Under the pieces are notes generated by a model, which was given only the letters and a program-made list of their open reading frames with translations, was not told where the DNA came from and did no database searches. This document shows, in pieces, positions 47,690 to 59,203 of a stretch of 64,000 nucleotides of DNA (position 1 is the stretch's first letter; the number at the start of each line of letters is the position of its first letter). The stretch is from the NCBI GenBank assembly GCA_015680685.1, contig MNCI01004590.1:608570-672569 (forward strand). The letters are read 5' to 3'. This stretch comes from Gnetum montanum (Eukaryota; Streptophyta; Gnetopsida; Gnetales; Gnetaceae). A program made the position numbers and the translations under genes.

Positions 47690-50600
47690 TAGCCCCCCTC
47701 CCTACAAGGGGACTTAGCAAGGAAATAAGGGGGTAATCTTAAAAACTAATGGAAAAATCTTAAAATATTAAAATTAAAAAATTTTGATATTGGGTAATGC
47801 CCAGCAGCACTAGTAACCCTAGTACTGCACATGCATGTTCAAAACTTATCAAAATTTATCAATTTTCAACCCTATGGCATCTTCCACGTTGGCTTACCCC
47901 TTGGAGGGGGGGCTCAATGTGAAAACAAGGGGGTATCCTCGAAAATTAATCAAATAAACTTAAAATTAACAAATTTTGATTTTGTACAATGTTCAATAGC
48001 ACTAGAAACCCCTGAAATGCACATGCATGCCCAAAACTGATCAAAATCTGTCAAAAATCAACCCCTTGGTTCTTACCCCCTAGCTTATCTCCTAGAGGGG
48101 GCTCAACATGGAAACAAGGTGGTAACCTCAAAATTAATCAAATAAACTTAAAATTAACAACGTTTGATCTTGGGAAATGTTCAATAGCACTGGCAACCCT
48201 CGGAATGCACATGCATGCAAAAAACTTATCAAAATTTGTCAAAAATTAGCCCCTTAGGTCTTACCCCCTAGCTTACCCTCATGAAGGGGGTTCTTAGCAT
48301 GGAAATAAAGGGAAACCTTAAAAATTAATCAAATAAAATTAAAATTAATAACTTTTAATCTTTGGCAATGTTCAACAACATCGACAACCCCCAAAATGCA
48401 CATGCATGTCCAAAACTGATCAAAATTTGTCAAAATCAACCCCATGGTTCTTACCCCCTAGCTTACCCCATGGAGGGGAGGATTAATGTGGAACAAGGGG
48501 ATAACTTTAAAACTTAATCAAATAACCTTAAAATTTGCAACTTTTGATCTTGGGCAATGTTCAGCAACACCAGCAACCCCCGAAGTACACATGCATGCCC
48601 AAAACTAATCAAAATTTGTCAAAAATCAACCCCTTGGTTCTTACCCCTTAGCTTACCCCTTAGAAGGGGGGCTCAACATGGAAACAAGGGGGAAACTCAA
48701 AAATTAATCAAATAAACTTAAAATTGATAACTTTTGATCTTGGACAATGTTTAGTAGCACCAACAACCCCTATAATATACATGCATGCCAAAAACTAATC
48801 AAAATTTATCAAAAATCAGCCCCTTGGTTCTTACCCCTAACTTACCCCTTAAATGGGGGGCTCAGCGTGGAAACAAGGGGGTAACCTTAAAAATTAATCA
48901 AATAATATTAAAATTGACAAATTTTGATCTTAGAAAATGTTCAGTAGCATTGGCAACCCTTGGAATGCACATGCATGCCCAAAACTAATCAAAATTTGTT
49001 AAAACTTAATCCCTTAGTTCTTACCCCCTAGCTTACCTCCTAGAGGGGGAGCTTAGCATGGAAACAAAGGGGAAACCTAAAAAATTAATTAAATAAACTT
49101 CAAATTGATAACTTTTGATCTTGAACAATGTTCAGTAGCATTGGCAACCCCCAGAATTTACATGCATGCCCAAAACTAATCAAAATTTGTCAAAAATCAT
49201 CCCCTTGGTTCTTACCCTCTTAACTTACCCCCTAGAGGGGAGCTTAGTGTAGAAATAAAGGGGTAACCTCAAAAATTAATCAAATAAACTTAAAATTAAT
49301 AAATTTTGATCTTGGGTAATGCTAAGTAGCACCAACAACCCTCGAAATGCACATGCATGCCCAAAACTGATCAAAATTTGTCACAAATCGGTCCCTTGGT
49401 TCTTACATCCTGGCTTATCCCATGGAGGGGAGCTCAGCATGGAAATGAGGAAACCTAGAAAATTAATCAAATAACCTTAAAATTAACAACTTTTAATCTT
49501 AGGCAATGTTCAACAACACCAGTAACCCCCAAAATACGCATGCATGCCCAAAACGAATCAAAATTTGTCAAAAATCAACCCCTTGGTTCTTACCCCCTAA
49601 CTTACCCCCTAGAGGGGGGGCTCACTATGGAAATAAGGAAGTAACCTCAAAATTAATTAGATAACCTTAAAATTAATAAATTTTGGTCTTGGGTAATGTT
49701 CAGCAGCACTGACAACCCCTAGAACACACATGCATGCCCAAAACTAATCAAAATTTGTTAAAAATCAACCCCTTGTTTCTTACCCCCTAGCTTACCCTCC
49801 TAGAGGGGGGTTTCTATGTGGAAACAAGAGGGTTACCTCAAAATTAATAAATTTTTATCTTGGGCAATGTTTAGTAGCATCAGCAACCCCCAGAATGCAC
49901 ATGCATGCCCAAAACTAGTCAAAATTTGTCAAAAATCAACACCTAGGTTCTTACCCCCTAGCTTATCCTGTGCTTCCCCCCGCTTCCCGCCCCCCCCCCC
50001 CCCCCCCCCACCCCCCCCCCCCCCAAAACCCTAGATGGAGGGCTTAGCATGGAAACAAGGGGAAAAAAATTAAAAATTAATCAAATAAACTTAAAATTAA
50101 CAACTTTTGGTCTTAGACAATGTTTAGCAGCACTAGCAATCCTCATAATGCATATGCATGTCCAAAACTAATCAAGATTTGTCAAAAATTAGCTCATTTT
50201 TTCTTACCCCCTAGCTTAACCTACTAGAGGGGGCTCAGTGTGGAAATAAGAAGGTAACCTCAACAACTAATCAACTAACCTTAAAATTAACAACTTTTGA
50301 TCTTAGAAAATGTTTAGCAACATCGGCAACCCCCAAAATGCACATGCATGCCCAAAACTGATCAAAATTTATCAAAAATCAGCCCCTTGGTTCTTACCCC
50401 CTAACTTACTACCCCCTAGAGGGGGATTATTGTGGTAATAAGGGGGTAACCTCAAAAATTAATCAAATAACCTTAAAATTAACAACTTTTGATCTTGGGA
50501 GATGTTCAGCAACTCTGGTAACCCCAGGAATGCATATGCATTTCCAAAACTGATCATAATTTGTCAAAAATCAATCCCTTGGAGTCTTCCATGTTGACAC

Positions 50601-52140
50601 ACCCCCTAGAGGGGGCTTAGTGTGGAAACAAGGGGTTAACCATTTGCATTAACTTAATGGCCTTAAAACTAACAAATTTTGATCTTGGGTAGTGTCCAGT
50701 AGCTCCGGCAACCTCAGGAATGCACATGCATACCAAAAACTGATCAAAATTTGTTAAAAATCAACCCCTTGAAATCCTCCACACTTACATACCCCCCTAA
50801 AGGGGGGCCTCAGCGTGGAAATAAGAGGGTAACCTTGAAAATACATAAAATGATCTTAATATTAACAACTTTTGATCTTGGGTGATGCTCAGCAACTCCG
50901 ACAACCCCAAGAATGCACATGCATACATAAAACTAATTAAAATTTGTTAAAAATCAGCCCCTTGGGATCCTCCATGCTTACACATGCCCTAGAGGGGGCT
51001 CACCATGGAAATAAGGGTGTAACCTTGAAGATCCATAAAATGAGCTTTAAACTAACAACTTTTGATCTTAGGTCATGCCCAGTAGCTTCGACGAACCCGA
51101 GAATGCACATGCATATCCAAAATTGATTAAAATTTGTCAAAAATCAGTCCCTTAGGATCCTCCACACTAACACACCTCCCTAGAGGGGGGCTCAACATAG
51201 AAACAAGTAGGTAACCTTGAAAATCCATAAATTGACCTTAAAATTGATAACTTTTGATCTTGGGTGATGCCTAGCAACTCTAGCAACCCTAGGAATGCAT
51301 ATGCATATCCAAAATTGATCAAAATTTGTTAAAAATTAGCCCCTTGAAGTCTGTCATGCTGACACACCCCCTAGAGGGGGGGCTAGTGTGGAAATAAGGG
51401 GGTAGCATGAAAAACCAATAAAATAACCTAAAATTGATAAATGCAACACCAACAACCCTAGGAATGCACATGCATGCCCAAGATTGGTTATCAAAAATCA
51501 ACCCCTTAGGATCCTCCATGGTGACATACTCCCCCTAGAGTGGGGGGGGGGGGGGGGGGGGGNGAAACAAGGGGGTAACCTTGAAAACCAATTTAAAAAT
51601 CTCAAAATTAACAAATTTTGAACTTAGGTGATGCCCAATAGCACCAGCAACCCTGGGAATGCACATGCATGCCCAAGACTAATCAAAATTTATCAAAAAT
51701 CAACCCCTTGAAGTTTTTCACATTAACACACCCCTTGGAGAAAGGGCTCAACATGGAAACAAGGGGGTAACTCCAAAAGTTAACTTAAAAGCCTTAAAAC
51801 TAACTTTTGATCTTAGGTAGTGTCCGGCAGCACCAACAACCCTGGGAATGCACATGCATGCACAAAACTGATCAAAATTTATCAAAAATCATCCCCTTAT
51901 AGTCTTCCACACTAACACACCCCCTTGTAGGAGGGGCTCAATGCAAAAATAAGAGGATAATCCCAAAACTTCAAAAATCCTTAAAATTAACAAGTTTTGA
52001 CCTTGGGCAATGTCCAGCAACTTTGACAACACTAGGAATGCACATGCATGTCCAACCATTGACCAAAATTCATCCAAACTTAGCCCCTTGGGACCCTCCA
52101 TGCTAGCAAATCCCCCCTAAAGGTGGGGCTCAGCATAGAA
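47690..52140 (+). repeat. Tandem array, about 23 units of about 190 bp, in the T2 3' noncoding region
   Basis: The word ATGCAT, in CACATGCATGCCCAAAACT-like context, recurs at about 47830, 48021, 48209, 48400, 48590, 48780, 48970, 49160, 49351, 49539 and so on to 52032, a spacing of 186-194 bp with few exceptions. Each unit reads roughly: CTTGGTTCTTACCCCCTAGC, GAGGGGGGCTCA, GTGGAAACAAGGGGGTAACC, AAAATTAATCAAATAA, ACTTTTGATCTTGGGCAATG, CCCAGAATGCACATGCATGC, AAATTTGTCAAAAATCA. One unit (49897-50149) is longer because of poly-C at 49990-50024; another holds poly-G with an N (51542-51563). Not coding. Confidence 0.93.
51542..51563. repeat. Poly-G run ending in N
   Basis: Twenty-one G followed by N at 51563 in place of the usual GAGGGGGG part of the 190 bp unit. 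Length unreliable. Confidence 0.9.
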
Positions 52141-53226
52141 GCAAGGGAGTCTCAACGTAAAAGCTTCAAAGCTCTTATTTTTTAAGCTAAAATAGCCTAG
52201 AAACAACTCTGATTGATTCCCAAACCCATCTAACAGACCTACAACCCTAAAAAATGGCCCACTAAGGCCTAAAAGTAGCAAAACCAAACCTCTTTAACCA
52301 ATATTAGGTAAGTTTGACCACATATAACATTCTTTGCTTGATGTTTCAAATTAGTTTTTTGCCTTATGTTGTATTGTTGACTATGATAACCTTATTGTAG
52401 CATTTATATAGCCTTATATTTTCTTTATCTATTTTATTTGCCTTATTTTAGCCTTTAATTGGTATTAAATAGTGGGGTTTGACCTTCCCTAATCACTATT
52501 TGGCACCATGTGAGCATGGCCCACTAAGGTCTTAAACTAGCAAAGTGTAACCATGTTTGACCCTACATCACTTTACATTGCCTCTATTAATATTACTTGG
52601 ATACTCACATGACCTTTATTTCAATATTTTATCACATTTATGCATTATTACCATGATATTTTTAATTATTGTTGGCATTATTCAATTGATTTTTATCACT
52701 TTTCATCATTTTGTTACATAGGTGCTACTTGACGTGCTTATCTTGTCATGCAGATTAAGATAGGGGGATGAGAAAGTAGATTGGACTAGCCTTAAAGCCC
52801 AAGTAAACCCCTCTCATGATGTTTTCAAACCAAGTTGACCTTAAATATCCAAACCTTGAGCCTTGAAACTACTACACCATGCAACTATAACACCTTGAAC
52901 TAGCCTAACTACTATTAACCTTGAAACCAAAAACATCATGGAGGGTCCTCTAGTCGAAATTCCCATCCAAACCATGATGGTAAGGAGAAAACATATAGGA
53001 CCAAGTTCCTCACTAAACCTCAAGCTTTCTCATAATCGCATCAAGCCCTTATTAGGCAACATTAAAGCCATCATATAGCCTTGATTATATCTAATGCTCA
53101 CATGTTTTCTTGTAGTGTTGTTTGTCATTATTGATAGGTTGCAATGAATGACTGATGTTGATAAATTTTATGACCTACAACAAACAAGCCTACATGACAT
53201 CTTTGCATGATAGAGAGAGACATCTT
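52141..53226 (+). other. T2 3' noncoding region between the arrays
   Basis: No gene. 52700-53000 is conserved with T1 (minus strand, 10640-10320), so this part is under less change than the arrays on each side. Confidence 0.7.
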
Positions 53227-53668
53227 TCTATAGCCTATTGATGCCTTAAACCAACATCATGGCCTATTGAGGGCTTAAACTGGCAACACAACCTGCCAGG
53301 GCCTAAAACTAGTAATACCATGGCCTACCGAGGCCTTAAACCAACATCATGGTCTACTGAGGCTTTAAATCAACATCATAGTTAGCTAAAACTCTAAACT
53401 AGCATCATGGCCCACTATGGCCTTAAACTGGCAACATAGCCTACCAATGCCTTAAATTGGCATCATGGCCTACCAAGGCCTTAAACCGACAACATGGCTT
53501 GCTAAGGCCTTAAACTGGCAACATGGCCTACCGAGGCCTTAAACTAGTACCACAACCTACCAAGGCCTTAAATTGGCATCACGACCTATCTAGGCCCTAA
53601 ACTAGCAACATGGCCTTCTAGGGCCTAAAACTAGTACCATAGCCTACCATGGCCTTAAATTGGTATCA
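53227..53668 (+). repeat. 29 bp tandem array, 15 units
   Basis: Units of the form TGGCCTACCAAGGCCTTAAA followed by CTAGCAACA or similar, all 29 bp long with little length change. The period is not a multiple of three and stops occur in every frame, so it is not coding. Confidence 0.93.
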
Positions 53669-54596
53669 TTGGTGACTTGGGTAGCTTCACTTTATTCTCC
53701 ATGTCGCCTATATAGGCATTATAACTTTGTAACATGCTTAGTTTACTTAGTTTTCTTATCTTCTTGGAGTGATGTTTGCAAGATGAAGCCCAAGACCATC
53801 GCAAGGATGCAACTCATAGAATCACTGTATGACCTCAATGTGCAAGATTCTATGAGCGTGTCCTACTATGTCAAGGGTAATTGTACCATTGCTCTTCCAC
53901 TAATACCACTCCTTGAGCCTAACCTCGTAGCCTGATGATAACCTTCCCTACCCTAAACAACGGTGTTGGCCTATGTTTGCATTTATGCACTATAGCCATA
54001 TGATTTGTCTTCAGCATGCTTCATTCTCAAGTCCACTTGAATGTAACACAATTCATTCAGTTGAAAAACCATTAAGTACATTGAATGTAACACATCTCAT
54101 TTGATGAGATAAATCTCAGGTCTGTTGAGTGTAACACAACTCACTTAACAGGAAAACTATGTTAAATCAACCCTCATAATGAAACCCAATGAAGGTTTCA
54201 CCCCATAAAAAAAACACAAGGGAAGCAAATTGCCAAGGAGCCAAATGGCCAAAGAAGCCTTGAAGCCTAATGGCTGAAAAATTTTTGAAGCAAAGTGGTT
54301 GGTTTCTCAAATGCATTTTCTAAGTGACCAACACTTCAAAATATGTCAGTACAATGCTACCACCATGATGGCAAAATTTGTAATACATCAGTAGCCTCCA
54401 TCACCATCTCCCTAACTACCATAATCATTCCTCCATCATAGCCCAATCCCATCATCATAAGCACTCCTCAACATGGTTTGACATGACTAGATTAAGTGCA
54501 AAGAGGGGATGTTGGTGGTGGACCTACAATGTTGTTTTGTATTCCTTGTCGATGCCTCTTGGGTTAATCCTCCAAACATCAACAAAGAGGGGCCAA
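53669..54596 (+). other. T2 3' noncoding region with the tract before the 3' LTR
   Basis: Contains GAATGTAACACAAC-like words repeated three times (54038-54145). The last 60 bp end AACATCAACAAAGAGGGGCCA, matching T1 near 9121-9190. No gene. Confidence 0.7.
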
Positions 54597-56002
54597 TGAA
54601 ATACCACAAAATTTTCATGTTGAAACCTTTGTAATTCCATCCCATAAAACGCAAGGCAATGCTTTGTCGTAAATGTGAAGGTTATAACCCATAAAGGGGA
54701 AATCTCGCATATTTCATACTTTTGGGATTGAAAAATGCTTCATAAGTGACCAAAGCCTCATTCCCTAAGTGAAAAAGTCACCTAGTATCTATATTTGCGC
54801 TTGGGAGGGTCAAAATGTCTTTTGGAATTCCAAAAATGGCAATTTGATGGGTTTTATGGGGAGGGGGTATATATTTCTCTACACTAACACACCCCCTACA
54901 GGGGGTAAGCCAGCTAAGAGACTTCAAGGCCAACATGGAGGAGTGTAAGGGGGGTAGAACTCACCTACCCCAAGCATTGACTTCCCATTCCCCCTCATTG
55001 TTGACACTCTTCCCTTCCTTCCCACCACCCCTCCACACAATGGAGGAAGCAAGGTCAGCCTACTAGGAGAGAGGGGGTTAGACAACATGGAGGGGGTAGA
55101 TAGCCTGGATGCATGGGGGTAGATCGTACCTACCCTCCCCCTAAACATGATAGCTAATTTTCAGCAATTCAAAAGTAGATTTGCAACCAATCAATCAATG
55201 ATTTGACAGCCAATTTTCAGCCAATCATGTTAGTCAATTGTAGCCAATTTGTAGCCCAAATCATGCCCATAACCCTATAAAAACCACACCTTGGCACTAT
55301 GTCAAGATTTGACTTTTTGGCATTTTAGCACCCTTGGCATATTGGCATCCAAGAGCTCTTGCTTTCTTAGAAAAAACGTAGTTCCTTGTTGCCTAGCAAC
55401 ATGGACCCCCTACCACTTGTTACCCTCTATTACTCCCCACTGTAGATCTACAAGCTTTAGGTACCAATGTTACCCCGCATGGGATCACTAAATCCCAACA
55501 TGATGCACTTTGGCCATCCCAATCCTTCACATTTCTATAACCCCCAGCATCAAACAACATTACAGATCTAAGGAGGAGACAAAGGAGGTTCAATAGCATT
55601 ATGAGTGGTAGAGATACCAGATCATGAAGTTGATTGTGACTTCAACGAACTTTGAACCCCTACCTAAGTGAACCCCCTTTTGGCCTCCTCTTGGGCACTA
55701 ATTTTGTACACATCTTTCAACTCATTCTTTATTCATTTAATGAAATTTATGATTTCAAATTGTGTACAATTTCATATATAATTGTTATATTTCAATGCAT
55801 CATTTCATATATTCACATTTTTTTACACTTTTGTTACACCTCCATTTTGCATCCATCCTAAGTCCCTAGGTGATCTACTGAACTGTCCAGGCATCATGAA
55901 TCCCATTTTTTCCTACAAAGGCCCTAGGGGATTCAGGGTTAAGACTACCTACAACTGAGGACCCTTGGTTTCTTCCAGCAACCAAGACTTTCCATTGCAA
56001 CA
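54597..56002 (+). repeat. 3' LTR of T2
   Basis: Starts TGAAATACCACAAAATTTTC and is collinear with 41011-42451, with indels, e.g. a shorter poly-C/G-rich part. Ends near TTGCAACA at 56002. Confidence 0.88.
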
Positions 56003-58356
56003 AGTGGCTTGGTAACAAGTTTTTTTCATCATCATTGCAATAACATTTTATTGTTCAATAATGATAATGTTAAAGTATGTATCACAATAGATGAGCATTG
56101 GTCATGGGTTGTCATGAGTTTGCTTGCAAATGGCGGAGCAACCCTAATAATAAATAATTTTCTAGAATTAGTGAAATTCATAACACTTTGTTTGGATCAT
56201 GATGTTGTTACCACTAAGGATGAAACACATATTTCAAATGACTCTTTAGGGGGCATGGGTGGTGGTACTTGTATGATGAAGGATGTTTCAGGCTTAAGGT
56301 TTTGAGGCTAAGGTGGCATCTTAATGATAAACAATTGTCTAGAAGGACTAGATCAAGTACATGTTATGAATGAGACAATGGTGTAGGAGTCACTGTCAAT
56401 GTTTGGAGAGTTGGATTCATTCAAAACCAACTCCTCATGATAGATCATCTTCTAGAGATCATCTTTCAAGGCTAAGCAAAAATTGGTATCATGACCAACT
56501 AGTTGGTGATAATGGGAAAACCTATCAAGCTTGAAGTACTTTAGTAGTTTTGGATCACCTTTGGTTACACCATTGGATCTTTAACTATCTCATAATGGCG
56601 ATCATGTCTCTTACAAGCTTCCTTAGACAATTTCTTATTTGAATGTGGTTGTCTTTAAGCAACTATTCCAAGAGCTTGAAAGGTTTCATGGATAACTTAG
56701 TGTACATGCACTCATAATTAGGCCTTAAGCTAGTTTGAAGCATATGAAGTAGGTAGTTAAGATGGATCTCAAGATGCATTGCATGGTGGTGATTTTCACC
56801 TTTCTTCTTATTTTGTATCTTTTGCTACTGAAGCCATAGTTACTTTTGTTTACTTGGTTTTATCCTTATCCCTCCTTGTGTGTTCATTTTTTTAGGCCAC
56901 AGAGGATGGATTGTCACTAGCATCGATAGCTTCTTCAATGTTCTTCATTGATGAAAGGGCTTGGCTTAATAATCAAGGTTCTAAGTAATATAATTTAAAC
57001 TTGATAAAATCATTGATAGCTCCTTTGAAGATGGCTAGTAGAAGGGTTTCAAAGATGAGCTTTGGAATATCATTAAGTATTGTGTTCCATCTATGAATAA
57101 ACTTTTGGATCAACTCAAGTGGTCCCTATCTTACTTTCATGAGCTAGTCTAGTTTTAGGTTATATTTGAAGTAGTTGACAAATTAGTTTATCAAGTCTTT
57201 AAATTAGTCATTAATTTTTAGGTAAGATTCAATACTAGTCGAGAGCTTTTCTTGATAAGGACATGGAAAAAATTTGTTGTATCATGTGAAACCATGCTTG
57301 CAACAGAAGGCACTTAGAACAGAATGTGACAAGATGCGCATTAGGATCTCCTTCACCATTGTATTTAGTGAAGTTTGGAACAAACATGCTTGTGGGTCAT
57401 GTTATTTGGGGACAACGAGACTAATGGGGTTATCTTGGTAAAAGTCCATGATTATTAGCATTTTGGTTGTATTTAATTCAATTTTTTATAGTTTCTCAGT
57501 AAGATCCTAGATCACTTGAAAGCTTGACTTAGGCCTTGTCAAGCTCTTAAGGACTCTACTTGGGATTGCATAGTTTATGAATGTGAAATGGACAATGGTA
57601 TGCACTAGAGGGATTATGTAACAATCATTGTGAGAGGATTGAATATGGAAAAATATGTTTTCATTGCAATATGTAAGACAAAAGAAGTATTGAACATAAT
57701 TAAGTTACAAAAGATGTGTGGTATTTGTACTCTAGAAGAGGGACCGGCTAAAACTATGAACAGTTGAGGCATGGTAGGGATTACTGGTGGAGGAAGTGAC
57801 ACTGTAATGAAAGGTGTTGGGTGAACATAAAAGCAAACAAAGAAGTGGGTTGAGAGTTTTAATATAGAGAGATTATAGGAGGGGTTTGGCTTACTACCAA
57901 GATTAAGTACATGGGGTTGGTCATGGCTACCTCAAGGAAGGATCATTGTAATGGACCTCCTAGATGAACATCCATTGCATAGTAGGCCTCAAACGCATCC
58001 TAATCCTCTTGATAAGATCCTAAACTAGCTTCTTCATTCACTTCACTGTCATCATCTACATTTACAAATTTTCCCAACATGTACATGTAGAATTTAGATA
58101 ATTCAATATGATTATGTGATGAATGGATGTATTCCTTTCCATTCTTATGAATCAACTCATATTAATGCTTAGACTCAAACTCCTTACATAGGATGCATAA
58201 ACTCTCTTGGATTTTCACACATATAAAGTTGTAATGCTGTTTGTCAATGTTTACATGAGCTAGGTTGAGCTCTAACCACCTAGGAAACTACCTATGCTCC
58301 ATTACAACTAGGTCTTTAGGATAATATACTTGAGAAAATTCTTTATTAGAGGTCAT
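56003..58356 (-). pseudogene. T1 Gag pseudogene
   Basis: On the minus strand from ATG 58356 (MTSNKEFSQVYYPKDLVVM). The N-terminal region matches T2: LYVKIQESL and HKNGKEYIHSSHNHIELSKF (58200-58080). Gag core at 57390-57000: FVPNFTKYNGEGDPNAHLVT, FSMSLSRKALD. Metal-binding-like FSHYHQLVGHDTNFCLALK near 56470-56530 keeps more of the C-x2-H/G-H pattern than T2. Then PPKESFEICVSS and TTHDQCSSIVIHT at 56250-56080, matching T2 VPKEPFIICVSP and TTHDQSPLIVIHN, up to the T2 junction. Many stops. Continues at 41010. Confidence 0.83.
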
Positions 58357-59178
58357 ATCAATGATATTATGTGGTAGAATAATTGAAATAATAGGCATAA
58401 ATAGTGTTGAACTGAGGCATTGGTTAGATGTGGCATGTTACACTGTAATAGCATAAATGTGCAGTGCAAACACTACAACAGTATTCATGTAGCATAAATA
58501 CGTAGATGTAAAAACTGTTGTTAAAAAAGGTAAATGTCAAAACAAGAAAAGTACAATAAACTGCAATTGTAAATATAATTTTTATCAGCACAAAAAATTC
58601 AACAGGCTATAGTGTATTTAGCCAAGCGTACTTGAGACAGTGTTAGGTAAAAAAATGACCACAGCATACTCATCCTAGCCTATTTGAGACTACACTAAGA
58701 AAAAATGGGAAAATGACCATAACATATTTATCCTAGCATATTTGAGGTAGTGTTAGGAAAAACTAATAAATGACTACTATGAATTTATCCTAATGTATTT
58801 AAGGCAAAGCTGGAAAAAAATAGGAAAATTGCAACTATGAATTTATCCAGCATTATTTGAGGTAGTGCTAGGAAAAAAAGGGAAAAATAGGATAGATTTT
58901 GAGGATTGGAAAGGTTTTAGTGTAGCATATTTGTGGGATTTCATTACATAAAGGATGTTCATAGCTAGAATAAACACGCTAGTGCATGAAAACCAAGAAC
59001 AAAAACATTAAGGCTCAAAAACGTTGATACCCACAAATTTCTTTAAAACATAGGCTCAAAAATAATGGTATCCAAAAATCACTTAAAATAGTATCCAAAA
59101 CTAAATACATTGAGAATAATTGGTAGAAAACTTGTAAATAAAGACTACATTTAGGTTTGGATGAAGAAATCAAGCGGA
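58357..59178 (-). other. T1 leader
   Basis: No gene. AT-rich, contains a 57 bp tandem repeat listed next. It separates the primer site from the gag start, as in T2. Confidence 0.6.
58609..58885. repeat. Tandem repeat, five units of about 57 bp
   Basis: Landmarks near 58624, 58677, 58735, 58793 and 58849 (words like AGCATATTTGAGGTAGTG, then GGGAAAATGACC and TTTATCCTA), spacing 53-58 bp. Confidence 0.85.
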
Positions 59179-59179
59179 T

Positions 59180-59197
59180 GCCCTCCTTCTAACACCA
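59180..59197 (-). other. Primer binding site of T1
   Basis: On the minus strand TGGTGTTAGAAGGAGGGC, six bases after the LTR end. Confidence 0.75.
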
Positions 59198-59203
59198 AAA
59201 AAT

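Larger units (their letters stand above)
41011..56002 (+). mobile_element. Element T2: 15 kb gag-protease LTR element (Tat/Ogre-like) with a 7 kb repeat-filled 3' region
   Basis: LTRs 41011-42451 and 54597-56002, primer site 42461-42479, one coding frame 43697-47323, and 7.3 kb of noncoding DNA with two tandem arrays. It interrupts the T1 gag-protease gene: rejoining gives TKPSTKFTKDGQQ, which aligns with T2 AKSTNKPTKGNQ. Flanking words GATGG (41006-41010) and AGTGG (56003-56007) would be an imperfect TSD. RT, RNase H and integrase are absent, so it needs a helper element. Confidence 0.87.

Noticed and set aside
47690-52140. CRISPR-like array
   Set aside because: Units are 190 bp tandem repeats without spacers, in an LTR element of a plant; not CRISPR.
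53227-53668. 29 bp repeats with similar spacing as a CRISPR array or a coding repeat
   Set aside because: Head-to-tail repeats with no unique spacers; the period is not a multiple of three and stops occur in all frames.
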